A stretch of DNA of 64,000 nucleotides. Source: Balanoglossus misakiensis (Eukaryota > Hemichordata). Each line of letters begins with the position of its first letter. Position 1 is the first letter of the stretch. The stretch is from positions 12,028,001 to 12,092,000 of the forward strand of contig CM082584.2 in NCBI GenBank assembly GCA_040954595.2, read 5' to 3'. The translations under genes were made by a program, and so were the position numbers. The notes beneath the pieces are model-generated. The model was not told the DNA's origin and made no database searches. It saw only the letters and a program-made list of their open reading frames with translations. Below are positions 11,701 to 24,700 of this stretch, one piece after another.

Positions 11701-14700
11701 TGTTTATTAACACACACACCTGTACATCTGATGCCTGTGGTGCCAGAGAGTCCTGGCCCTCGGTTGGTTGTTCCGATGATGTTAAGGCTGTGCTTGCTCT
11801 CTCGGCCTCAGCCTTGGCTGCTGCTTCGGCCTCCAACTTCTTTCTCACCTCTTCCTCCTTGGCGGCCTCTCTCTGAGAATGTAATTTGAATAATACATTA
11901 CTCCATCTGGCCACAGTCTAGAAATCAGCTTTGTGATTGTCTAAACACAATTAACTGTTCTCCTGATCAGCTTTCACTGTCAGTATGGTCACTTGTCATA
12001 TCAAGACAAACTCTATGTGAACTTTACCCTAGCAAAGAAGTCATCCAGAGCAAAGACCGCATTCTCATACGCCGTATCTCTGTCCTGATTTGCATCTATC
12101 TTGGTCAAACTGCCGAAACCGTTGAACCATTTCTCCAGTTTCTTCCAGGAGTCTAAAAAGCCAGTTATCCTGGAGTGGGAGGGAAAATTGTATGGATCCA
12201 TTAATTGCATTGTCTGTTTCAATGTGTTGATATTATAATTAGACTGCATAGTAACCTAACCTTAACAACAGCAACAATGAGAACGCATAAAAACGGACTG
12301 GTTTTCAGAAAATAATTGACCATACCTATGTTGCACTTGTTCTTGATCATGCGCCTCATCCTTCACAGGGATGACTTTTTCCTGTTTGCCGATGCCTGTC
12401 ATACTGCCCTCTGGTGGAGGGCGGTACTCTTGTTGGTATTCTTCATCACCTTGGACGGCCACTTTTTGGTAAAAAAAAAAAACAAGGAAAAAAAGATTCA
12501 GACATGACAAGAAAGTCAACTGATTTAAATTCTAAGCTACTAAAATGTTTGTTTTGATCAGATTCTGTCAATTGATAAGCATTGTAACACACACAATTGA
12601 ATAAGAGCAATTCTGAAGATAGTTTAAAAGAATCACGCTAGTGAGGTAATCATGGCAACCAAAATATCCTGGATGAGCTTACCTTAAGATGCAGACATGC
12701 AAACGAGTCACACAGAAAACAAAATGACTGAGATATGATAGACAAGTACTTTAACTGAAAACATTTAATTATGAAAGGAACACCAGCTGTGGAAATGAAC
12801 AAGTAACATACAAACAGTGCAACACCAACACCCACCATATTAGGAAATAAACAGACTTTAACATGCATTTCAACCACACCATTCAAAGATATCCCTTGGG
12901 CAAAATATCTAATACACAAATCTGGTACAAGAAACATACAAACCAGACAGATAGTGACAGGTATATCACGGTGCAGGAAAACGAAAAACATACAAGCGAT
13001 TCTTTAGCTTAACTTACATGTTCGACCAGAGGCCCTCCTCAGTGCTATTTCATCATCAATGTCAAACAAAACAACGACATCGATAGCACTCACAGGCGCA
13101 GGTGGCTCCTTGGGCGGGTGAGGGTCCTGGGCCAATCGGCTCTTCTTGGTCTGAGACCTAGAGGGCCGTGCGTTGGCATCGTAGCCACTGAGAGCTTTCT
13201 CCAATAGCTTAGCTTGAGCGATGGTTGATGGGAAACCATCCATGATCCAGCCAGTTCCTTCCGGGACTCGCCTGTTAAATGTCAATAAAAAGCAAATTTC
13301 CATCACAATTTATACAAACATGTATTTATAAGCAGGTGGGCAAAAGTACCACTCCATGACTCACCTTATAGCCTCAACCATGATTTCAATGAGGAGATCA
13401 TCTTTGATAGGCTGTCCCTTGCGAAGGAACGTGGTGGCTTTCTTCCCTAGCTTAGCTCTAGGAGTAAGCTGCAATAACAATTAACAGAGATTCCAAATCA
13501 GATACGGAAGGTTTAGAAACATCTGGTTATACAGGTCTGGGATCAAAACATTGATTCACTAACAAACATACACACACACACACCTCTGGCTTAGGAGCTG
13601 TTTTCTTCCTGGGTGTTTTCTTTCCGGACTTTCCTTGTGATCCGGCAGTTTGAGGCAAACTCTCACTCTCTTTGACTTCCACGGGGGTCGTTCCAGTTCC
13701 TTCTGCCGTGTCCGGTTTCTTCTCCGGGTCTGCATCTTAAAAAATTATTTTCAGAAAATTATCATACTATCACACTATCAGATATTTTACATCTGTGTTG
13801 ATATTCTGCAAGGGGCATCATGTGTGATGTTATGTGAGGTGACCACCCCTGGAAATCCTCCATAGGTACAACCTCCCTACTGTGTTTATATGTGTGAGTG
13901 GCTCATACCATGGTGAACACAGGGGGTTCAGGGGTAATGTTTAGTGTGATAAATTGATATCAATCCTATAGACATCTAAGAGAATCTATACTCATGTACA
14001 GTTTATGAGGGATCATATGATTCAAGATCTAAAATGCTGAAATCTGGTAGAGATTCTACAGAAAGTCTATTGCTAATTATAATGTATGATGTTTAAGAGC
14101 TTTGTACTGAATTCATATTAATCTCAGAGAGTACAATGTTAACATTTTCTGAGATTTTCTTGTTAAAATTAGCCAGAAAAATATTTGTGGATTATTGTGA
14201 ATGGACAATGGAACTGATGAGTAAATCCAACATGATCCAAGAATGATGGTGCTTGATGAACATAACTTTTCAGTGTTTGATCACCAAATTCACACCAACA
14301 TCCATGATCACTTCACACTAACCACCATCCCACTCTCAGAATGTCAGTTAACATTAACCCCTTTCACCACTTTGGTTTAGTCCAAATTCACTGTTTTCAA
14401 TGATAAAGTTGGACCTCAGCAGGGGAGAAGTGGGTGGAAGTGTTAAAAAACATTCCTCGTCGGGAGAGTGAAACAGTATAAAAAACACAACATGCAAAAG
14501 GCATGCATGTAAATATTGGACAGCAAAATTCAATATCAACAACTCTGGTAATCATTCCGAAACTTTAAGATTTTAGATAAAATAAAAGCCAAAAGAATTA
14601 CAATGATCAACTTGAACACTTTACTAGGGACAGCCAGTGACAAAAAACACCCTGGACCAGATTATGCAAAATTTAAAGCCAATAAGCTCAAACAGAAATA

Positions 14701-17700
14701 TGGCAAATACATGCTACAGTTGCAGTGTTAGGTACCACAGATGTGGCTAGCCAAATAAGAAAAGTCTGTGGCATTAAAATGCACAAGAAATGCTCAAAGT
14801 CAAACTGCACATGCTATACTGAGGAAGTAGGCATACTTAGGCAAACTAGCAGAAAATGTGAAGCCAGTTATAGGTCAACTTGAAGCTAGCCAATAGCCAC
14901 TGACCAGCACCACAGTGCAAGCTCATGGCTGTACTGACAAGCAAACTAAGTTCATTGGCAGTCAATGAACTTCCCATGCTCATCATCGCTCCACAAAAGC
15001 CATGCCAGTTTCAATCATGCCTAGCACAACCAGGAGACGGTTTTTGAGTCTACCTGTTTCTTTTGCCTCGCCCGCTTTCTCTTCAAGTTTGTTACTATCC
15101 TCCTGCATTGGCGAGGCTTGCCCTTGACCTTGGTCTGGTAACTGCTGTGTCTCAGTGAGATTAGGCGTAGGGGGAATAACATTGACTAGAGAGAGAACAT
15201 CCACCATGAGAAAAACACACAAAAGCCAGGTAAATTAAACAAAAGTAAAAGACGAAAACAAAAAGACATTAAGAGATAGAGAAAGAGAGAATAATTGAGT
15301 TTAATACGGTACATGAAGTGGTGACATCTTCACCTTTTCACCCCCATTTTCTGAACATCCCATTGTTTCCAGTGGTTTGGTTGGACCAGTCCACTGGAAA
15401 ATGGGGGTGAGATGGCCGTGGTCACATTGTTGAGGTTAGTACGTGCAAGACAAAAGTCATAGTTTAGAAGAACCAATACCACATTATTATTACTACACCA
15501 GTATTATACTTTTTGTTGCAATGGGCACTTTGAAAGCTTGACTTGAACTTTGCAGACTTGATGTGATTTTAATACTACATGTACATGTGTGGTCACATAT
15601 CTTTTCTTGTCATACATGAAAATTCTGAGAAGCAAAACAGAGCAGCTGATGTTGACAGGCTAATACTCTGAGATCCGTACATTGATATTATTCCATGCTA
15701 TCAAACATCAGCAACTTTGCTAGGTTTTTTTCTCCAGAATTTCCATGACAAGAGAACACCTTTGCCAATAGTACAGTCACTGTATTTTATTCCAAAACCA
15801 GACCAATAACTCTTTGTTTTGGTTTTGAAACAGGGAAGGCTTTTTAATTAATGTAATTATTCTTGCTGGGCAGTGTCAATTGTGCCTAAGATACATATTT
15901 GTCATCTTTGAAAGTTCTACAATACTCACTTTGATTAGATACTACACTACCATATTTGTGGGTGTGTGGTTGGATAGTGAGTGTGAAAAAAGGGGATTGT
16001 GTTATTTACTTTTTGTGTTAATCAGGACAGAGGTTTTGTACTTGTAACGGAATATAAAAGAGGTATTGATATCAAAGGACCTATTAGTTGTTAAGTGAAC
16101 TTGGAGGTGAAACAAAATTGGAAAAAAGGTACAAACGTTACAGAAAACAAAGTGTGAAATAATAAGACTGAAATGTATGAAAATATTGAGTTAATTATAA
16201 ACAAGTCATAAAAGAATAAACATAAACAAACAAAAACTGAGAATATCTATAAACATGCACATATTAGTAAAATTAAAAACGTAAAACGCATGCAGTATTT
16301 AAATGAACAACACATATTTGAACCAAACATAAAAGTGCCTTACTCATGTGTGTTGAATTGTTTTCGCTTTTATGTGTATCAGTGTGTGTGTGTGTGAGTG
16401 TCGATGTGCATCTCTTTGTGGGTGTCTGTCAGTGGTTTTGGTTCCCTTTTGAAGGTAAAAGCTAGGGGCAATATGTACATTGTATGAGACAGATTCTTTC
16501 ATACAATACATAAATAGGGGTTGGGGGTCAAACGGCAAAATCTGGTTTTACACCATACTCCACAATATGCCAGCAATAGGAACTTACTTTCTTGTGAGGA
16601 TATGACTTCTGTTGCTTGTCCCTCTGCACTTGTAACTCCGCCCACCTCAGCTCCGCCCTCTTCAACATCAGCTTGCTGAAACAAAATTTGACAGTATGAT
16701 CGTTAAATAGACGAATATGTTATCTTTGTGTACAAAATAAAAAAGTTTCTTATGATTTTTTTCACTTACAGCAGTGGGATCTGGTAATTCCAAAACTTCT
16801 CCATTTTTAAAAGCATCTACGGCTTCTGCCACCAGCTTGTCGATATTCAGGGCTTCCACACGACGCTCTGTTCAAGAAGAGGGAAAGGCAAACATTTAGG
16901 AAGTAGAGAATAATGGCATTGCAATATTAGAGACTGTTTCATGCACTCAGTTTATGACCACCTCAGGTAATTTTTTTAGGATGAGCTATTGATGCTTACT
17001 GATGTAAAGAATCTGTTCAATTTCTAGAGACATGCTAAGTTCATTAGTTGGTTTTGCAAACTGATCCAATGTGGATAATAGTCTCTCACCTCCCAACAAC
17101 CTTTGCAGGGCTGTTGTCTTTCCACTGAAAAGTTTTCCTAGGAAGCACGCCTTAATCGGGAAAGGTGGAAACTCTGGTGCTTCAGGAGGAGGCTGTGAAA
17201 ATAGGCACAATGATTAATTGTCATGCCAACAAGAAAATATAGAAAATGAATTGTAAGAAACCTAGAATACTTACTGAGGGAGGATGTACAATGTCAAATA
17301 ATCTCTTGATAATGTGTCCAAGAATCGCATTGTTTTTGGGAGGACCTTTGACCTCTCCATCCTCAGGGGGCTGCCACTCTTTAACCATATTCTGTCACCA
17401 AACAAAGAAAACAAATTACTTTCATGGAAGAAATGTTATTTTGTTGAAATGTCTACAATTGCAATGGCAACTCTGATGCACAGAGTTTAAGGTTTTACAT
17501 TGGAAACATCTCTTTACACTTACTTTGTATTCCAAGAAATCTCCTTCGTCAAGAAGTTGTTGTCTTTCTTCTTCCAGTCCTGTATCTTTGTCAGTTTCCT
17601 CGACGACCTCAACTTCCTGTAAGAAAAACAGCAAACATCTCAAAATACAGATATTGTATTTTGAATCAAATTCTCAAATCCAGTATACTGACAGTTTAGC

Positions 17701-20700
17701 CAAACTTACTTATTACACTTAGAAATAAGTTGGCAGTACCAGTGCTGGACAGAGAGACAAAAAATAACATCAAATAAAAATATTGTACCGGCAACGTAGA
17801 AGCATGCATGTGATCTTACCTCTGGTTCTTCGTAGATAGGTTTGCCCTCTGTGAAGAGTAATGTCCAATCTCGCATCAGCTTTGGTGGCAGCAGCCTGCA
17901 ATGACAGTAATGTGTCATTATGGACATTTCCTTTATTAGACCAGTTAATTTCGTTTATATCCTCATAAAGTTGTCCTACTGCCTGTGATCCATTTGAAGG
18001 GAAAACTTACTTGTCTGTGAGATCCCTGTATTCTCCGACCTTGCACGAGAAATCCACAATCTGCAGGAGGATCTCCATGCAGGTCTGGTAGTGTTTGTTG
18101 TACTTGGCCTCAGCCCTCTCTGCGGCTATCTTGTCATGTAGTTCTTTGTCCTTGCGTGTCTGTTCAGCGTACTCCACTTTGGCTAGTCTGGCCATCTCCT
18201 GCAGGGATGAATCAGTTTGAGAAATTGTCACGTCTACTATATAGTACCTAGGCTAGGAGCTCATTCAGGCTAGCCACAATCAAAACCCCCCCCCCCCCCC
18301 CCCACCCCTATGATCTTAGGATCATAATACGAACCGCTATACCACACAAACCACGCAACACCACACACAAAATGCACAACATTTATTGAACGAATCAGCT
18401 TACAGCTTCTCTGTTCAAGGCATCGAGGAAATCCTTCATTCGTCTCTCTTCGTATTGCTTCTCTCGGAATATTCTGTTCTGTCGGATGATTTCCTTTTCG
18501 TGCCTGGCTTGCAGCAACTGCACAGCGATGCGTCTCTCTTGCTGCGACTGCCGCATCAGACGATTCACCAGCATTTCTTCACGCCTTGCATCCTACAGGA
18601 AAGGAGTCAATTACGATGACATTATCAACTTTTTTTTTCCAAATAAACTCCCTGTGGTGGCATTAGTGTCAGGGACTGCTTCCTACTGGGACTTGGAAAG
18701 ATACTGTAGAATGTGTTTTGTTGAAATCCTGAGACTTATTTTCTACCAGTACCACAATTATAATGAATTAAAATAAAATAAGCTGAACATTCATCGCACC
18801 TCCTGTGTTTCATGCGCTTTCAGTTGATCGACTAAAACTTTTCTCCTTCGTTTTTCTCTCTCTTCTCTGGCAACGGAATCTTCTTGCAGACGTTTCTTGA
18901 TCTTTCCAATGTATTCATCATTGGAACCAAGCTAGTGATGGGGAAAAAAGGATGAGAATAGATCATCATATGTTGTGGTTGTCAGAATCAGCTGCCTGCA
19001 ATCTTAGAAGCTCTTTCATTGGATGAATGACTGATTCCTAAGGAGCAGAGATATGACAATAAAGCCAAAGTTTACCTTGAGTAGTTCAAGTTGTTCAGAT
19101 TTGGGTCTTTCAGTTTCCTCCTTGATGTATTGTATTAAATCTTCATCCATATCCCTGAATGAAAGTAAAATTCAATGGCGTGTTTCCATCAGGTCAACAT
19201 TAAAAAAGGTTTCTTGTTTTACTTTTAGATGAAAACAATCTACTTTATTTACTTCAATGGACAAGTTTTCAGATGTTTAAGCAAGACTTTTATCCCCACT
19301 GAAAGAAATGTATGATGGCCAAGTGACTTACATGTCATCTCCTGATGGAGGAACCACACTCTTCAACTTCATTTCAAAATCTGCAATCTGCCGTCTGGTC
19401 AGGTCTGCTTCTTGTCTCTTCCGCAACTCTTTTCTGAGACTGATGGCTTTCAGGGTCTTGTTTGGTGGTGGCTTTGGTATGTGCACTGTTGCAGCTCTAC
19501 ACACGGAACAGATGGAGAAAAGTGGGTGTAAGAGAGAGAGAACAAAAATACAGGGGTCCAGTGGGTTGGCCAACTTTACACTGAGAATATATCTCATAAC
19601 TTTGAACTTACTGAAGCCTGGCCACCATTTCAGTCCTGGTCTGTCTCAACTGACGTGCTTTTTCTAACTCTAATTCTCTCTGTTCCTGTTGCCACTTCCG
19701 CAGGTTCTCCTCAGCTTCATATCGGGTCTGGAACTCCACTTCAATGTGCTCCTTCTTCTTTTCCCGGAATTTATCAACAAGTCCATCCAGATCCAAATCG
19801 GTCTGACGAGGAGTCATATGTTTTAACCTCTGGAAAGAAAAAAACCAGTACATTTCAACTATTGTTATTGATATTTCATCAGATGTATGTTGGTACAAGT
19901 CAATAGTATTTCAAACCCTCTGGCCATTTTCATCTCCATACATGTAACATACAGTCACTGTGTTCGGATACAAGTCAAATACACATAAATGACAGGCACC
20001 TCAATGTACATGGCTCGCTCCATACTCTCTAACTTGACCGGAGCCGATGGCCTCATGGTCTCCATAGCCACTCCGGTTAGGTTGGACTTCTTCTTATTGT
20101 TCAGTGCAATGAAGAGCTGGTACATGATTCTCGTTGCGACGCCTTGCTTCTCCGTCATGATGTCTCGGGCGATGTTGGTGTCGAAGGGCACACCCAGAAG
20201 ATGCAGCGTGGGTTCCAGGCGGGTGAAGTTGTTGAGCCTGGAATCAGTCGTTCTGCAGAGGAATTGTGAAGGAATCAATCAAAGTACATGTACCTCAAAA
20301 TGAGAGTCTACTGACTCTTGAGATGAAACAGAAACAGTTATCATAAATATTGATGACATAACACTTACAGTGAAGAAAACTGATAATGTAATGTTTTAAA
20401 TGACAAAATTAAAATCTTACCTGCTCTTAGAAAATGCGTCAAAGTCATCCTGCAGCTGATATTTCTGCAGGACCTCGCCAATCAGATAACCAGTGGAAAA
20501 CTCCTTGGCAAAACTATCCGCCTCTGCAGAAATAATTATCATCATGGATGTAATTATAAGTGAGAGTGTTGTGTGTCATTTAGACAGGGCCTGGAGGGAT
20601 TCACCCCCTGCTGACACCCCCTAGCAATTTGTCAAGGGAAGACCAGTGCCCTTTAAAATGATGTCACTCACATGTTGGAGATACATGTATTAGTATTACA

Positions 20701-21054
20701 TTTCCCCTTGCCAGACTGGATTCCCCCTCAAAATATTCTGGCAAATGGGGACATACAATTACATGTATTGGGGGGGGAGGGGGTATTACACCTGTTATGA
20801 CCACTTGTATGATTTGACCGTTAGGTACATTTTTGTAAAAAACGCCTGATGTTTTATACTGTTTTTCACAAACGGTCTGTCAAACACTACATTTCGCACT
20901 GGGCCCATAATCGATAGATACTAGGTGAATGACAATACACAGTGTTGTATCATGGCTCCATGGTTGTATGTACGGTACGTTGGCAATGAGACTTACCCAC
21001 TCTCTTGGCGAGCTGCAGCTCATCATTGAGCCATCTGCACAATATATCCGTCAT
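2712..21054 (-). CDS. SPEF2: Sperm flagellar protein 2 (SPEF2/KPL2/CPC1), 43 exons, about 2068 aa
   Basis: Central-apparatus (C1b) protein of motile cilia and sperm flagella; the family binds IFT20 and is needed for sperm-tail assembly. Exons in transcript order: 21054-20997, 20523-20421, 20252-20000, 19829-19612, 19496-19332, 19154-19076, 18931-18800, 18592-18404, 18198-18011, 17895-17820, 17616-17524, 17391-17275, 17192-17000, 16867-16770, 16675-16588, 15185-15054, 13735-13584, 13468-13365, 13271-13018, 12461-12326, 12169-12028, 11872-11720, 11590-11548, 11407-11222, 10547-10509, 9900-9734, 9607-9341, 9128-8991, 8771-8509, 8344-8155, 7982-7935, 6142-5875, 5725-5645, 5525-5387, 5178-5079, 4974-4789, 4658-4608, 4417-4235, 4115-3960, 3820-3674, 3439-3299, 3176-2970, 2795-2712. 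All are GT-AG and total 6207 nt with no frame break. A calponin-homology domain (residues 1-105, starting MTDILCRWLNDELQLAKRV) is followed by coiled coils. An adenylate-kinase-like domain has a Walker A at about 576-583 (GKLFSGKT), GWIMDGFP near 818-825 and a LID-like ALRRASGR near 890. Lys/Ser/Pro-rich repeats and a conserved C-terminal half with EF-hand-like segments follow. It is longer than human SPEF2 (about 1820 aa), partly through SPK-type repeats. Confidence 0.95.
14354..14446. mobile_element. Short hairpin MITE copy (93 bp) in a SPEF2 intron
   Basis: Begins TTAACCCCTTTCACCACTT and ends with its imperfect reverse complement (AAGTGGGTGGAAGTGTTAA). The interior contains AGTCCAAA and GATAAAGTTGGACCTC, closely matching the copy at 55152-55255. 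The element lies in the long intron between exons 16 and 17 of SPEF2. Confidence 0.6.
15321..15425. mobile_element. Related hairpin MITE copy (about 105 bp)
   Basis: Inverted ends read GTGAC...TCACCCCCATTTTC on the left, with the reverse complement on the right (GAAAATGGGGGTGA...GTCAC). The centre has GGTTGGACCAGTCC, the same TTGGTCC core as the copies at 14354 and 55152. It is more diverged than those two and lies in the same SPEF2 intron. Confidence 0.5.
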
Positions 21055-21536
21055 TTTGCCTGTCTTTTATATCAAAACAGTCGGTTTAATTATTTTACGG
21101 ACATCATCATAAGAAAATAACGTAAATTCCTTGCAGTCCGGACGGGACGTGCAGAATACAATGCACATAAACAAAAATCCAATATGGCCGCGTCGACATG
21201 GCAACAACACTTCATGTCAAAACTTCTCTGATTGGCTGATTGAGGGAGCCCTAATTCCATAACAGAAAACCTGATAGGCCGTTTGCGTTGTGAACTGTGT
21301 GAAAATTTCGTAGAAATTTTTATAAAATATAGCCGCAAAGGTTATTTTATAGGTTAAATAATGAAGATTATTGCTTTTATGATTAAAACATACTCTTTGG
21401 ATAGAAGATAATGCACATTCATTTCTCTCGAAAAGTTAAAGTTCAAAAGTCAAAGGTTATGTCAATTCGAGACATGTGTTAACTTCCTGATCGCTTCACT
21501 TTCGCGTAGAATTTACTGAATACGTCCAATTTCAGG
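21055..21536. promoter_or_regulatory. Bidirectional promoter between SPEF2 and EIF2D
   Basis: The two start codons (21054 on minus, 21537 on plus) face away from each other across 482 bp containing no other gene. Both 5' UTRs and the promoter must fit here unless there are upstream untranslated exons. No canonical TATA position is convincing. The best motif is the X-box-like element at 21192. Confidence 0.7.
21192..21205 (+). promoter_or_regulatory. RFX X-box-like motif
   Basis: GTCGAC-AT-GGCAAC matches the X-box consensus GTNRCC N0-3 RGYAAC at 11 of 12 defined positions. It lies 138 bp upstream of the SPEF2 start codon. RFX factors bind such sites in promoters of ciliary genes, which fits SPEF2; binding here is inferred. 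Confidence 0.5.
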
Positions 21537-21694
21537 ATGTTTCACAAACCATTCCGCGTAAAATCAAACACAACAATAAAAGGATCTGACAGGTTAGTGA
21601 TTTTTGTTCGAATTACTACAAATGAGTACCATATTGTTATAATGAATGCTACATGATGATGATGATGATGATGATCATGATGATGATGATCATG

Positions 21695-21727
<33 letters not shown>

Positions 21728-24700
21728 ATGATGATCATGATGATGATCATGATCATGATGAAATGATGATGATACATTGCACTATTTATTATTTTACTTT
21801 TAGACGCAAACTGAAAGCTGACATTGGAAACCAGTTTCCAAGTTTGTCTGAAACTGACCTGCGTGATATAATTCCAAATAAGGATGAGATGTCTGTCATG
21901 AAACTGTACACCCATGCAGGGCAAAATGTAATTGCATACTGTCTTCACAAGAATCCAATTTTCTTCGAGGTTGACAAACGACTATTTCCAACAGGTATGT
22001 TTTTTCAGTTTGAATCCTTTACATTTATGAACTATGAAATGGGGTAAGTTATAACATAATATCAAACTGACTATTGTTCCGTATTACTTTGCAGTGTACA
22101 CAGTCTGGAAGTATCCTGATATAATTCCTGTATTTTCAACATGGCCTACGGTCTTTGGGAATTTAGCCGGAGGTGCTGGTAGGTATTTATCACTTTGCTA
22201 TCAGACTGTATCAAATAACAAACTAACTGACGATGTTTTCAGTGGATGTGTTCTACTACTGGATACTTAATCTTCAATTCTGGTCCATTCTGGTTCTGTT
22301 TCAGATTTAATGTTACCAGGGGTTGTTCCACCACCAGAAGGGCTCCCACAAGTGAAGAAAAACGACGTATGTGCCATCAACCTTGTTGGCAACAGGGCAG
22401 CCGTTGCCATAGGAACAGCTACCAAGTCAACAGGAGACATGCTAGATGCTGGGATGAGAGGCAAAGGTATATTGGTGGCCCACACATACCAGGATCAGTT
22501 GTGGTGAGTTGAGGAGATAGTTCTTTTACAGTTGCCAACACAGAAAAGAAGTACTTTATTCAGATGCTAAAATCTTATCATGACATTTAATTGTAGGAGC
22601 CATGGTGATAAAACAGGACTTCCAGTAATCGCTATGGAAACAGCGGAAAAGTCAGCTGCCGAGGCACCCAGTGAGGCCGACGCGTCACAGACCGTGGCTG
22701 AAGAAAGGGCGGAAGGAAGTGAGGCCCCTCCTGCTAGTGACTTTGAAAACTTGGCCGTTGATGACGCACAGGCACAAGTGGCAGATGTGGGAACAAGTGA
22801 GAATGTGAAAGGAGAAACTGATGACCTTGAAGTTGGTGCTGTTGGGGGCACAGAGGAAAGTGAGGTCAATGACCTTGAGGAAGAAGACAGCAGGACTCCA
22901 ACAGGTAGAGACTATGAAAGTTATCGATTTTAGAAGCAAGCTGAAATCAGGCATAGTAGGTGTATTACTCATAACAGTACTGTATTTAACGTTTAATTTT
23001 AAACACACACATTTCAGAGCAAGCTATCCAATATATATTTACATTATTTTCTCTCTCTCTCTCTTTGGTTCACAGAACGGATGGATGATTTGTTGTACAC
23101 ATGCTTTTTGCATGCTCTCAAGACAAATGTGAAGAAAACTGATATCCCCTTACTTACCAGTAAATTCTTCAGGTCACATCTCCTTGCTGTCTGGTAAGAA
23201 ATAATGCAATATCCAGTAACATAGACAGGAAGAGGACATGCTGAACTGTCAAAAAAAGAAACCATACTCACTGAAACTTAAGCAATACACAACCATTAAA
23301 AGTCAAATATTATTAATTGCCACAACTTATATTTTTGCAGCCCACCAGGTGAAGTTCTGGACATCAAGAAGTCAAGTTACAAGAAATTGTCCAAGTTTCT
23401 GGGAGCAATGGCTAAAAAGGGACTGATAGCCATGAAAGAATTACAGAAAGGTGTTGACAGCATTGTGGAAGTTCGCAAGGATCACCCAGAGTATGTCAAC
23501 CTCTTTCCCCTCTGAAGTCTATTATATGATCTCTTGGCACAATACTCATTTATGATATTTCATTTCTTTGTATGAAATTCTAATAGATATTTCATTTAAT
23601 TTGTAGAGTAAGACACTTCCAGGTGCCCGATTACAGTACTGAATTGGCAGAAGAACCTGCAACAGCGCCACCAAGTGGCGAATATGTTCCTCCTGAAATC
23701 ATTGAGCTGCACAGTGTCAACGCAGCCACGTTGCCACTCTTCCAATCACTCGGCTACAAGTAAGAAATAAATTTCATATTGTAACTCATATCTGTAAATG
23801 AACACACTGCAAAACTACGGAAGTAAGGTGTGGCAAAAAACAGTCTCAAAACCATCTGACTTGAAATGTTTCTGGTTTCATGCTCTGTCCCATGTCAGTA
23901 GACACTTGACAAAACTTAACCCTACATACCAAACAATTTTCTCTGTGCTTATATTTTTGCAAAGCTCATGAAGCTGTATTGTATTACTAGGTTCACACTC
24001 TTTGACCTATGACCTTCATGACATGAAAACAATGTAAGATATCCGTTTCCACGTCTTGTATTGAAGGAGGTTTCAATCATGAACATCTACACCAATGTTA
24101 TCAGAAGCCTTATTTATAAATGTATAATGACTCTGTCAAACAGTTTTAATTTCATTTCAGGAAAGGTGCCTGGTTGACACCTCTCGAAGTGAGGAGTGTG
24201 ATCACTGAGTATGTCAAAAGCAATGAGCTGGTTGATAAAAGGTAAACACCTCTAATATTAACCTCGCCACCCCTGTCTTCACATACATGGGTCCAAGTCA
24301 CGCCACTGAACCCAGATGGATGAAATGGTCACTCTTGATTTCACTTTGGACGCTGTCCAGACATGCATATGTGGTGATTTTATGATGGCAGACTCAATAA
24401 GAGTTGTCAAGAGTCACAGATGAATGGTCAGTGTCCCTGGGGCATTCTAAGGCTTGTTAGGACAACCTGGGGAGGGGGAGGTTTTGGGTCAGTACTCTGT
24501 GTATGCAGCAATTTAAAATGCAAGAATTTTATGCCCTGGGCCGAGAATCAACACACCATACTGTTTACCCAAAATAATCATATTTTCATTTCTGTTCAAT
24601 TTCAGCCAAGTTGTGATGAATCCACAGTTGACAGACGCTCTGCTACGCAAAGATGAACACCACATCACACATCTGCGATGGGACGAAGTCTTCCAAAGGT

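Noticed and set aside
21646-21948. Asp/His-rich and Ile/Met-rich frames
   Set aside because: Translations of the GAT/ATC microsatellite in EIF2D intron 1, running into real exon 2 on one strand.
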